Part shown: positions 33,501 to 42,968 of the stretch, in pieces | Position numbering within the stretch: the first letter of the stretch is position 1 | Layout of the letters: each line of letters begins with the position of its first letter | Assembly: GCA_004194705.1 (NCBI GenBank) | Contig: SADC01000147.1 | Coordinates: 62,001-126,000 of the forward strand | Length of the DNA: 64,000 nucleotides | Source of the DNA: Ditylenchus dipsaci | Taxonomy: Eukaryota > Nematoda > Chromadorea > Rhabditida > Anguinidae | Direction: 5' to 3' | Translations under genes and position numbers: made by a program | The notes under the pieces: model-generated | The model's database searches: none | What the model saw: the letters and a program-made list of their open reading frames with translations, nothing else | What the model was told of the DNA's origin: nothing

Positions 33501-36197
33501 GCAGGACTCTTCGGCTGACTTTACCAAGGCAGGAACCACCAGAGGAGAGATCTTCTTTGTTTCACCGGCACAGCGGGAGCACGACTCATAGGCGATAGTC
33601 GAGGTAAGCCGGTCGGCCTTAAAGCTGGTTATCTCCCTAGTTTGATCAACTTTAAAACTGGTCGTGAACGAAGCGATGACGCTAGTCGGTTCACTATAAA
33701 TCTAGTCAAACTCGTCGATCAACTTAATTGAGACGGTAGCTGGTTTATTCTGGTTACATGATTCCTTAATCTTAGAAACCAAATGTGGACTGATACCATT
33801 ATTAAGCAATAGCTCAATGGCTGTTTGTATTTCACTGGTATGCTTTTGGTATGATTTCTGGTCTGCGCCGTGACCAAAGCTGGCTACATTATGATCACGA
33901 AAAATACTAACCTTTTTTGACGAGCGGAAACTAAACCAAATCTAAACTTAACTTAAGACTGATTTAATTCTGCCAAGACAAAAAAAGCTGTACTTTTTTC
34001 TTGAGTGAAACTTTTTTCTGTTGGTACCATTTTGTAGCTAAGATTCAGGGCTCCAAAGTGAGGTATCGACAAGCAGCATCTGATAAAAAGATTGTGGTTA
34101 AAAATGCTTAGGTCCGCACTCAGTTCGGCACTCGGGTCGACACTATGTCCTTCCTGACTGTGGACCTAAGCATTTTTATCCCAATTTTTTATATTAGATG
34201 ATGCTTGTCGATATCTCACTTTGGAGGCCTGAATCTTAGCTACAAAATAGTACCAACAGAAAAAGTTTCAGTTGAGAAAAACAGGTGGAGTTCTTCCCGC
34301 GTTAAAAACAACCCACATCTCACACTCAGTTCGACACTCATTGTGTACGTGCCTTTACAACACCGAATATTCTCACCCGAAAATTTCAATTTCAAAGTGG
34401 TATAAAAAATCAATGTTTTCGAAAATTTTAAAAAATCGCACAAGAAGTCATTTTCGGACGATCTCAGATTGCTTGCTAATAATTTTGCTATACATTCTGT
34501 ACCATATCCACATGTAGAACATTAACATTAGAATTTGCAAAAGACGACAAAAATTTGGAAAAAATAGGTAGATTACTCGATCAAAATACCCAAAAACAAA
34601 ATACGCAAGGACAAAATATCCAATATGCATATTGTCTAAGGGTTCAAGACTTACCGTATATTCTCTATAAATCCCCTTGGGGGATTTTTTTTCAACCCTT
34701 CTTCAGGGGTCGGGGATTTTTAGACAGTGGGGGATTATTAAAGAGTGGAGGATTATTCTTCAACAGAAATTTCGTTCGAATTTTCAGTAGTCCCAATACG
34801 GAAAAATGAACATTTTCCGTGTCTGTCAGAATTTTCGCCTAATTATTTTCATTTTTGTTGCGAATTATTTTTGTTGAAAATCATTTTTCAGATGAACGGT
34901 TTTTTGGGGGGAGGGCGCGGACGGTGGTTGATTATTAGAGAGTGGGGGTTTACTAGAGAGTGGGGGAGAATATAATATTACTAGATATAATATTAATTAA
35001 TATAATATTAATGGGGAGAATATTAATAGAGAATATACGGTATTTGTACGTTTTCTGCTCGATGATGTCTATGGTACATATTATATGCTGTTTATATTAT
35101 GATGATAGCATATAATGCACATTATATGCACAATATGCATATTGGGTATTTTGTCTTTTGGGTATTCTGTCTTTGGGTATTTTGGCCATTGGGTATTTTG
35201 TACTTTGGGTATTTTGATCCTGAATCAGATTACTCGAAACCTCTGTCTAGAGTCAATAATTATTACTTGGTCAGGACAGACAAAAAATATAGTTTTTGAA
35301 TTTTCTACATGATTCTTACCTTGAAGTTCTGTTGAATCTTTCGGAATAACAAGGCACAACAGTCAATTCCATCCAAGTAGGAACATTTACTAGCACACTG
35401 AATACCACCGCACCAATTATAGCAGACTGAACAGGTCTTCGGGTCACCCATCTTTTGGCTTTAAATGGATAGCACACACCCAGAAACCTGTGAACAGACA
35501 CCAAAACTGTCAAGTAGACCCCGCAGGTTTGGGTGGTCAATGCTAGAGGATAGCTATAGCGAATGATCACCGGGAACAGGTCATTCAAGAAAAAAGACTC
35601 CTGTAAACATAACTAATGTAGAAAAAATATGTTTATACGTTTTATTTAAGAAAATGTCTTTTTCGGACCTCAAATGTTTTTTATTTTTGGGCTTTTATGT
35701 CAGAACCTTATTTTTTGCTTTCAAAGGCAATGACCCTTTTCCTTCAAAAATAGTAAAAAGGTCTTTTTTTCAACCAAATCTCTTGTATGTAGGAGCTCTG
35801 GTTTGCTTCTGTATACATTCAATATTTTTGAAAACTAATGCAAAATTATCGTAATTAATTAAAAAGTAGCAAAAGAATGCCGAGAAGCAGCAAAAGCATT
35901 TTTCTTGTTTTGGCAAGGTTTGGCAGAGAAGCTCTGTTAAAAAATGTGCCATATTTCAAACTAATAGCTTTGCAAAGTTAAGAACTGATATACTAACCGT
36001 CTCTACAACCATTACTGGTAATACTAAAAAGAAGAAATTGCAAGCTAGCAGGAAGAGGTCGGAAATCGAAAGCACCAGTAAAAAGTGGTTGACTAACATA
36101 GTGCGCATCTCTGCATCACAGAACACAACTATGTTAAGCAAGTTGGCTAGGATGCCAAAAAGGCTAATAGGCATATTGGCATACACTCTGTAGGCTA
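27513..36197 (-). CDS. FMRFamide-receptor-like rhodopsin-family GPCR, six exons, N-terminus not found
   Basis: Exons 35998-36197, 35320-35600, 30615-30809, 29064-29143, 28717-29013 and 27513-27727 join with matching phases to about 420 residues. TM1-2: ILANLLNIVVF and LSISDLFLL. TM3: TCGVYLTVLVSVHRFLGV, with HRF in place of DRY. TM4 ends VPTWMEL, then an extracellular-loop Cys. TM5: FVVPFALLILVNWKILLAL. TM6: LLAIVALFLICNGLAF. TM7: ITLNSSTSTLVYIIFGSKYR, the LNSSxSxxxY form seen in invertebrate FMRFamide receptors. The Ser-rich tail ends SMSNSESNLR. It presumably couples a neuropeptide to G proteins at the plasma membrane. The last exon's join rests on phase and composition only. A possible N-terminal exon (about 37062-37150, phase-compatible) is weak. 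Two donors are GTTRG rather than GTAAG. Confidence 0.85.
28119..28275. mobile_element. Pogo-like MITE in the last GPCR intron
   Basis: Left end CAGTCGAAGCTCTCTATAAC preceded by TA. The right half has three CGTCGTTATAGAGAGCG-like units, but the terminal CAGT end is not clearly preserved, so it is probably truncated. The following 28285-28450 contains CGCCAACG/AACTCGC repeats and a G9 run. Confidence 0.5.
29249..29497. repeat. Foldback with TACCCCTCCCAA ends and GCCTAA-rich loop
   Basis: Inverted arms CGCTACTCGTTTATACCCCT / complement, each with two units of ACCCCTCCCAA. The loop right of centre (29372-29427) contains five or six GCCTAA or GGCCTAA-like hexamers. A relative without a full right arm lies at 37860-38040. 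It sits in the TM5-ICL3 intron of the GPCR. Confidence 0.65.
29526..30150. repeat. Repeat with CCCGTCC-rich ends
   Basis: The ends TAGATGGAAACTTGACGGG and TTAAATTTCCATCTCTA are roughly inverted. CGTCCCG/CCCGCCC and CACCTGCCCCGTCCTGGTGT occur near both ends in the same orientation. Similar GGGACGGGATTT text lies at 10860-10900 and 12850-12905. Confidence 0.45.
31330..31930. repeat. AGGTGG-type degenerate repeat cluster
   Basis: Four or five units around AGGTGGATATCCACCTGG (31370, 31510, 31540, 31660) alternate with spacers of 100-150 bp. They are followed by GGGAGGGTAGGTAGGCCTG units at 31835-31920. A related unit is at 1205-1240. Interspersed WATCCACACCGAA units occur at 31570-31625. Confidence 0.5.
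32140..32405. mobile_element. MITE, TACCGTATTTTCTCT family
   Basis: The best-preserved copy: left TACCGTATTTTCTCTATTAA, right its exact complement. The interior has CACCCTGTATCTCAGCTC, the TTTTGCGTTTTCCTAATCAC phrase and a C-rich TCCCCTCTC block. Flanks agree with a TA-type duplication. Confidence 0.8.
33158..33940 (-). pseudogene. Unidentified protein-like reading frame, minus strand, with two stops
   Basis: From about 33930 downwards one frame reads QKSYQKHTSEIQTAIELLLN, then NNGISPHLVSKIKESCNQ, a stop near 33692, ESCSRCAGETKKISPLVV and EESCNQPSVISSPAVF, then a stop near 33475. A second frame then reads on from about 33480 to 33158 (PNQCWTSAHSSSQPNVGAAC..VEVKPEEDSPIVFSNVPVLP). Composition (Ser, Pro, acidic patches, a helical start) is unlike the chance frames around it. 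A 56-nt candidate intron with a CTAAC branch point ends at CATAG near 33137. I do not recognise the protein. It could be a decayed gene, a real exon with base errors, or chance. Confidence 0.3.
34005..34285. repeat. Hairpin MITE
   Basis: Inverted arms of about 120 bp (CTTTTTCTGTTGGTACCATT..TAGCTAAGATTCAGG and complement; CTTAGGTCC near the apex). The ATTTTGTAGCTAAG phrase is also in the element at 6715-7528, so the two may be related. Confidence 0.65.
34652..35042. mobile_element. MITE, TACCGTATTTTCTCT family (long copy)
   Basis: Left TACCGTATATTCTCTATAAA, right TAGAGAATATACGGTA. The interior has several GGGGGATTATTAGAGAGTGG units on the right and a small TAATATTA repeat at 34975-35010. Immediately after it (35095-35215) are six GGGTATTTTG units. 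Confidence 0.7.
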
Positions 36198-36199
36198 CT

Positions 36200-38760
36200 G
36201 AAACAAAAAATGTTAATCTGAGACTGTGTTTTGTTTTTTAAATCGCCTTCTTACTGTTTAAAAGTAAAGTTATCTGGGCAGAAGAAAGTAAAGCTCAAGG
36301 GCTTGCCCATCCGTCTCAAAAAATAAAAACGGGGACCAGCAATTTTTTTTGCGGGCTTTCTATTTGTGTATACTCCAATGTTTTGAAAGTTCTCTGTCTA
36401 TTTTAAAAAAGTAGTCTCGCGTTCAGGATTGTTCAAGCGCCAGCGCTCCGCTGTGTAGCCGGCGCTTGAATAATCCTTCTAGGGTCATCGGTTTCATATT
36501 TTCAAAACAAGTAAAATATGGCAGGATTCAGAAAAGTTTGCTGGTACCGGCTTTTTGTTTTTCATGGCCTTTCAAATATTATGCTTTAGATAACCTTGGT
36601 CATGAGTGTAAACTTCTTGGGGACATGACTGCAGGCTCGAATTTGGCTCGGCCGTAAGGGATGAAGTTTCCAAGTAAGTGACCATTGTAGTGAGCAGTAA
36701 AAAGATTTAATAAGTAGGCTGTGGATAGGTACCATTGATCTAAATCTTGGACTTAGAAATACTAGACTAAGGATTAGACGTCATTGTGAAAATAGGCGAA
36801 TATAAGATGAATAGATTTTTAACGCATTAGAAGTAATTTAGCTAAAAAAATTCGAAAGTTGTTTTTGAAGTTTTAAAAATAAACTTCAGTGAAAATAGCT
36901 TTAGTTGAACTTAAAAAATAATCAGAATAGTGTTATTAATTAGTTGGTCAAATTAAATTAACTGAGGGTTTCAAAAGACAATAATCGAAACAGTTAACTG
37001 TAAAGGGTTTTCTAATGTTAGAGACATTTGTTGGCATTTGGTTAGTCACGTTATTACCTGAGCTGGAAATATAGACGATTGAAAAACAAATATTGCTATA
37101 TTGATTTTCTAAAAATGTTTTCCAGCTCAATAATTCTCTTGTGTAGCTATTTTATTCACGAGCATGAAAAAGTTAGTAAGTATCTAATGTTAGACGTCAT
37201 CGTTTTCACAGACATGATATGACGTTTAAATCAAAGAGACCTTAAAACTTAAAGCAACCTGGTTTTTTTGACTACAAAACCGTATCATTTGAACTATCAA
37301 ACAGCAATGTTGTCAATTGTCTATGTATAAATTTATTTTGATAAATAAAATTCATTTCAATGCTCACAATTAAATTTAAAAAAAACAAGTCTGAAAGTTA
37401 TATATTATTGCTTATATATACATTTGCAAGTGCCGGAATTGTGAGACGAAAGAAAAGTTATTATGTAGGATAATATAAAATATTGTCAATATCTTCTTTT
37501 TCTCGTTAAGCTGTTTGGGCGTATTAATTAGTTAACGTTTGCCTTCCCCCACCACTTTGTATCCGTTTAAAAGTGTGTGTATGTGAAAAATAATCTACTA
37601 AATCTACTAATCTCACCTTTTCATTCATTCATTTTACAGTTTGTGAAGCTAATCCTTATGACGAAGCGCTTATATCTTTTTGGTTTTCTTAAAACACGGC
37701 TAAGGACTAAAACCGCAATAGAAACAAACGTTTGAGCAAAAACAGATTTACCTTGCATATTGAAAGGTACTATTTTTTCTTCTTTAGCGTATTAGGTTTT
37801 TAAGAAAAGGTTCATAAATTAAAACATATAATTTCACTTAACTTAAAACTGAAACTTTTGGACGCTAATGGAATATACCCCTCCCGAAAAAGCTACTGAA
37901 ATATACCCTCCCAATAATTTTTGAAGGGTGCCTAAAATCACCATTTAAAAAAAAAGAGTTGTATAAAAGCCTTTGTTAGTAATGTATAGGCCCTGGGCCT
38001 AAACCTTCGGGTCCAAGCATGAATCATTGCGTGGGCTATTTTCCAGTGGTGCCATGAAGTGTTTTTTATCTCAAAACTGAACCCAAATTACATATAAGCC
38101 TTTGAGCCTTCTGCGCTTTTTAGAAACAATTTTGGAGTATTTTTTTAAGGAAACTAACACATTTGTTACAGATGCTTTTGTTTTTGCTTTTTTCCAACTA
38201 AAGATTTTGGGTCGAAGTTGACGAAAACTATGTTCTACTTTCGAGTCTATTTCGTTTGTGATGGTTTATGAAATCAACGGTGAGTAAGATAAACTTAAAG
38301 GCAGACAAAGCTAATATAGGGTATTTATATGAGTGCATGTTAAGACTGCATGTCTGGCCAACCCTTGCTCAAGTGTAGAGCCTAAAAAATTACGCAAAAC
38401 CAGCAGGGGACCAAGACAAAGCAACAGTCTTATTGTCGTATAGGGCCGATAAATAAATGCGTAGATAAATTTTAGAAATATTAAATTAGACTAGCTCGAT
38501 AAAATAGATGGGTAAAATGTTAATAACTTTAAATATACGAAAAAGGCTGTGAAATATAGAAACAGATTAAAAATTCGCTAATAGCTTTTTTTATAATGTG
38601 AGAAAAGGCACGAAAAAATAAACAAACAAATCCATTATTATGCTTACTCATATTAAAATAATAGATTTTTACATGTGTTTTCTCATGGAAAATGCTAAAA
38701 AAAATCTTCTAAACAGCACAAAATAGAAAATTTTAAGAGTGATTTTTTTGGAAAAATCAA
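36200..38760. other. Upstream of the GPCR; no firm feature
   Basis: It includes a fragment of the GCGCGTTACAC-type repeat (36300-36480), the possible GPCR N-terminal exon (37062-37150) and the 37860-38040 relative of the 29.2-kb foldback. The remainder is AT-rich without credible exons. A promoter cannot be recognised by eye. Confidence 0.4.
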
Positions 38761-38784
38761 AATCACTAGCACATCGCCGATGAC

Positions 38785-39002
38785 CAGTGCTGTAAGTGGC
38801 ACCGGCGCGGCAGCTCACGGCACTCCATCGTCGCTGTGAGCTGGTGCTGGATTTTTTGAGGTCGGTGACGTAAATCGGTGCCGATGCCGAAATTCTTAAA
38901 TGTGAAATTACATCGGTGCGGCACCGGCATCAAGCAGCTCACGGCACCGCACCGGTGCCGTGAGCCGGTGCCGCAATTTTAAGATTTACAGCAGTGCCAC
39001 TG
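38785..39002. mobile_element. 218-bp GC-rich hAT-type MITE
   Basis: Begins CAGTGCTGTAAGTGGCACCG and ends ..CAGTGCCACTG. CCGATGAC is duplicated on both sides (38777-38784 and 39003-39010). The body is CGGCACCGG/CCGGTGCC text, strongly palindromic. The 8-bp duplication and CAGTGCTG end indicate hAT mobilisation. Related: 54176-54263 and 49140-49290. Confidence 0.75.
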
Positions 39003-39404
39003 CCGATGACTAAGATCTTGGGTTTTGACATTTTACTTTACACGGGAAGTGCACGACCAGACCGTTAATTTTCTGAAAAGTCAAAAAACATTCTGAGAAG
39101 TGCTTTTCCACTCTTTTTTGTTTTTTTTTGTTTCAGCGACTAAGAATCCTTTGACACTCATGTTTTCGACTCTTTTGAAATATTGTGCTCCTGCCTCGAA
39201 TCTTACGTCGTAGTATGCCGTATTCTCTAGTCTTGGAGACTGGTAAATACGGGAAAATTACCTTTAGCTAAACTTTAAGGTTTCAAAATAAATTAAATCT
39301 AAAATTTGTTTTCCAACTATCAGTAAACTTTTATTTTTGCATCTTATATTAAAGGTGTATTTGAAAAATCATGTTTTGCAGATTGCATGTAAAAAATTTG
39401 CGTT

Positions 39405-39660
39405 GTAACTCTCAAGCCCCTGCGCCCCTTCGGGGCGCAGGGGCTTGAGAGTTAGAGATGCGCGCACGCACTTACCTTAGACATGATTCCGAGAAGTACA
39501 CTTGATCATAAAATGCATATAGAGTCTATTTTTGCCACGGCCCGAGTTGAAAAACATGGTAAAGCAGCTAAAAAAAAGTGCCCCTATATTATTCCCTTCC
39601 CTCCCAATACAGCCCATAATCCCTTTTAAACTGCTTTTCTGGTCCCTTTATGGCAAAATT
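39405..39660. repeat. Hairpin-core repeat, copy D (right half) with shared flank
   Basis: Contains the GC palindrome 39407-39453 (TTC centre, shortened C and G runs) and the right-hand block through TTACCTTAGACATG, GCATATAGAGT and CCACGGCCCGAG. It continues with AAAAACATGGTAAAGCAGC and CCCAATACAGCCC, as after copies B and E. The left half is absent. Confidence 0.75.
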
Positions 39661-39699
39661 ATTGCATAAAAATGGTTTTTAGACACTCCTAAAAAAGTC

Positions 39700-39800
39700 G
39701 GTTTTGGGGGGGGGGGGTATATGACAGTAGGTCCGATTTTGGGGGGGGGGGGGTATATTACAGTAGCTTTTTTGGGGGGGGGGGGGTATATGACAGTAGC
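39700..39800. repeat. Three G-run units (G10-12 + TATATGACAGTAG)
   Basis: Three near-identical units of about 35 bp, each a run of 10 or more G followed by GTATATNACAGTAG. The same text with short G runs follows copy E at 51470-51520. The three G tracts could form G-quadruplexes on the plus strand. Confidence 0.7.
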
Positions 39801-40929
39801 GTCAAAATTTTTGGTATTTTTGGAGTAAAAAAGTGCCCTGCACGCGTTTGAATTTGCCAAATCCTCATTTGCATCAACAACTATGGTCCTTTAACAGTTA
39901 ATATTCAATTTGTTCATGTATAGAAATACCATTGCTGGCAATTTTGAGTCTGCTAGGCTAGGTAGTTCGAGCCAACTCTTGAAAATACATGAAATAGTTG
40001 GTGTATGGTATATGGTTAAAAATTTTAGGCTCGACGAGTATATGGTTTAAAATTTTAAATTTTTTTAAAACAACTGTAAATGCGAACAAAAAATTGAAAT
40101 ATATTTAAATTATTGTCAGAACGATAAAGCTGTCCACCGCAAAATCAAAAAGTCAAAATCTGCTTAGTCTACATGGCATTAGTATAAAAACAAAACTATA
40201 ACAACAAAAGTAACTCAATCACAGTAAAACCTCTAGGGTTGCATGTTAGTGCATTTAAGGTACATTTTTTAAATAAAAAAAATTATAAAAATATTTGTCG
40301 TATGTGCTTGAATAATTCCACACTTTTAAATATTAATATTTTCTCAGAAATTATTTAAAAAATAAAGTCTAGCAAATTTAAAAAAGCAATAAAAAAAATG
40401 TTAGAGGTAACCCTACTTTTCCACTGCGTTTTCTTTGTTCCTGTAAGAAATTAATGTTTCATTATCTTCGGCCAAAACACTGAGTAGCAAAGCAGAAAAA
40501 AATTCACTTCAGTTCCTGGCGTATTTTCTCTCGGCTTATCTCATTTGCATTTTTCACTAGATAATTAAAGAAGAGAAAGAAAGCACTGAGAGACTAATAT
40601 ATTCCACTAGCTTGATCTAGGATTTAGGCACATAACCCAATTAAAAAGTGACTATATAAGTAAAAGTGAGGGTGTGCGCTAAATTTTGGTATCCTGAATT
40701 TCTTCAATCTGGCTAGCTGGTTAAACATCTATATTTTAGAGATGTAAATATCATCATGAAAAATCTTGGACACTTGTTAAAAAGAACTTTACTAAATTAA
40801 ATTATAGACAACATTTGAAAAAAGTAACTAACAGTACATTAAAAGAATAAGCATAAAAAATGCACCAAAGGGAAATTTTTAATTAGCTTTATTAGGAAAA
40901 CAATTGGATATTTGTACTATAGAGATTTT

Positions 40930-41175
40930 CGGCGCTAGTAGCAAATACTAACCCCCCCCTCCCTAAGAATCCGACCTTTTAAAATTGCTATAACTACCCT
41001 TGCAAACAACAAGTTTAGGCTTAGCCCTTAGGCGTGGGGTAGGCCAGCGTACGGAAGTTGTGACTAATAAAGAGTTTGCGCATATTGGGTAATTTGGGTA
41101 CTTTTTACTTAAGTAAAAAAATTGAAAATCGTTGGGGGGGGGGGGGGGGGGGTATTCGCTACTAGGGTCAGATTT
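40930..41175. repeat. Repeat with C9 / G19 ends
   Basis: Left GCTAGTAGCAAATACTAACC then C9; right a run of about 19 G then TATTCGCTACTAGGGTC, forming an inverted pair. The middle has GGGGTAGGCCAGCGTACGGA, also found at 50508-50570 and, inverted, at 50985-51050. GCTACTAGGGTCA also occurs near 12915 and 50660. Confidence 0.6.
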
Positions 41176-41799
41176 TCAAATCGTCCAATAATGTAAAATT
41201 AGCCGCGAAAGTGAAATACTCATTAATTTTAACTAGAGAAAACAGTTCCAGGCTTGAAATGGTCTTTAGTCCCTATTTCATGATAAATATTGTGAAGATT
41301 CGCTGAAATTTTTTACAGCAAATCCAGGGCTACATTTTGGTATACAGCTTATTACTGACGATACAAATTTCTCACTTTTCGATACAAAAGTTCATGTAAC
41401 TTTTTCTCAGGTATTTGCCGTAAAGTCTGTTAGCCTAAAGTCTAACAAGGGAGGGACCCCAACTTGGATAAAAAAAAAGTTGTTCCGCGTGTCCTTATAG
41501 AGCCTGCCCAAGTTCTCTATAGATCTGGCTCCCAGCTCTGAAAGTCAACAAAAAATTTTAGGAATGACTGATGGCCCACTGGTCAGTTATGTAAAACCAT
41601 GATATGGTTATCGAGGTGTTTTTAGAACTTTGAGTGACCCTTGTACCACAATTTGTGCACCTACAGAGCTGGGGAGCCGAATTTATAGGAACTTGGGCAC
41701 GCTTTACAAGAATACGCAAAAAAAATTCATCGAATTTCCCTCAAGTCACAGTTAAGGTCATTCCTTTGTAAGTTTTGTCATACTTGTATGTAATTTTTT

Positions 41800-42158
41800 C
41801 AAAGGACCATTGCCGTTGATGAAAATGACAATTTCGAATTTTCGAATTTGCGGTGGACAGCTCTTTTATTTAGAAAATTTTTTGTCTAATTATTTTCTGC
41901 CTGAATTTAAAATTTTTTCAAAAAGTTAGAACCATCCACTGGTCGAGCCTAACGTTGCCAGATTGAACGACTTAGCCGTCTTCTGATGAACTATAAGCTA
42001 TTGTAGCCTTGGCTCGATTCGCCTCTCATAATACATGAAATTCAAATTGTAAATTCAAATAGAAAACCATTTGAATAAACATTTTCGTATTTTCGGCTGT
42101 CCCACGCCAACTCAAAAACGAGAAATCGCCATTGTCATCAACGGCGATAGTTCTTTGA
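41800..42158. mobile_element. TTAA-type MITE, diverged subfamily
   Basis: Ends CAAAGGACCATTGCCGTTGA and the complement near 42150; arms include TGACAATTTCGA/TCGCCATTGTCATCA. TTAA flanks are not preserved. Only the terminal AAGGACCAT and GTTGATGA-like text match the subfamily at 21489. Confidence 0.6.
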
Positions 42159-42968
42159 AGAAAAGTTAAAAATCTGCTATTGGCTTGTTCACAAAGTCCG
42201 TACTCCCCTCTATAAATCATTTTTTCACCAACTACATAGAAAATCTAATATTTATGACTAATAATATTTTTTATGTTTACAATTTTATGACATAGGTCTA
42301 CTTTCAAATTTTAAGCAGATATGTTATAATGATAAAAATTTGCAAAAGTTTAAAATTTTTTTAAATTTTCGTTTGAAAATAAACAAGTTTTTAGTTTACC
42401 ATATATTTCGCGCGAAGTGATTTTACTTGGAAACTTGGTACTAAGTTCGAAAAAATAAAATTTTTTTTTAAATTTTTATTTAAGTCATTGAGAAGATAAT
42501 TTCAGGGTTGCTATCAAAGAGAATCGCCTTTTTGCTATGTGAAAGGCTGTGACGGCAAGACCTTACTAATGCTAAAAGTTGCCCAATAAAAACATGTTTT
42601 TGGTTACTTTTTTGGGTACGTTAAGCGAAATAGTTCTTGGCCAAAAGTTTCTTGACAAACTTCCTTGCATCTTCTACTGAATTTTGAACAAAATGGTGCT
42701 ATTAGTACAAACCGGCTTCTTTGTCTTAACATTGAAAATTTTAATTCTTACAGTGAACTGCAATTTCAATTTCAAACTGAAAACACATGAAGAAAAATTG
42801 TCTAACTCTCAGCCTAAGTTTCAGTCCGTGAACACCTTAGACTGAGACTAAAAGGTGTTCATGTAGCCAAAAAAGTCTAAGTCGCAGTCCGTGGACGAGC
42901 CATAAACACAATGTACAAAGAATATGCATAACAAAGTATAAACAAGCAAAAAAGCAATATTTTTAACC

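Noticed and set aside
33364..33591. 75-codon plus-strand frame (..KTAGLEMTEGWLQDSSADFT..)
   Set aside because: Repeated GCTGGTT words in all frames produce it; the minus-strand reading has the more protein-like continuation.
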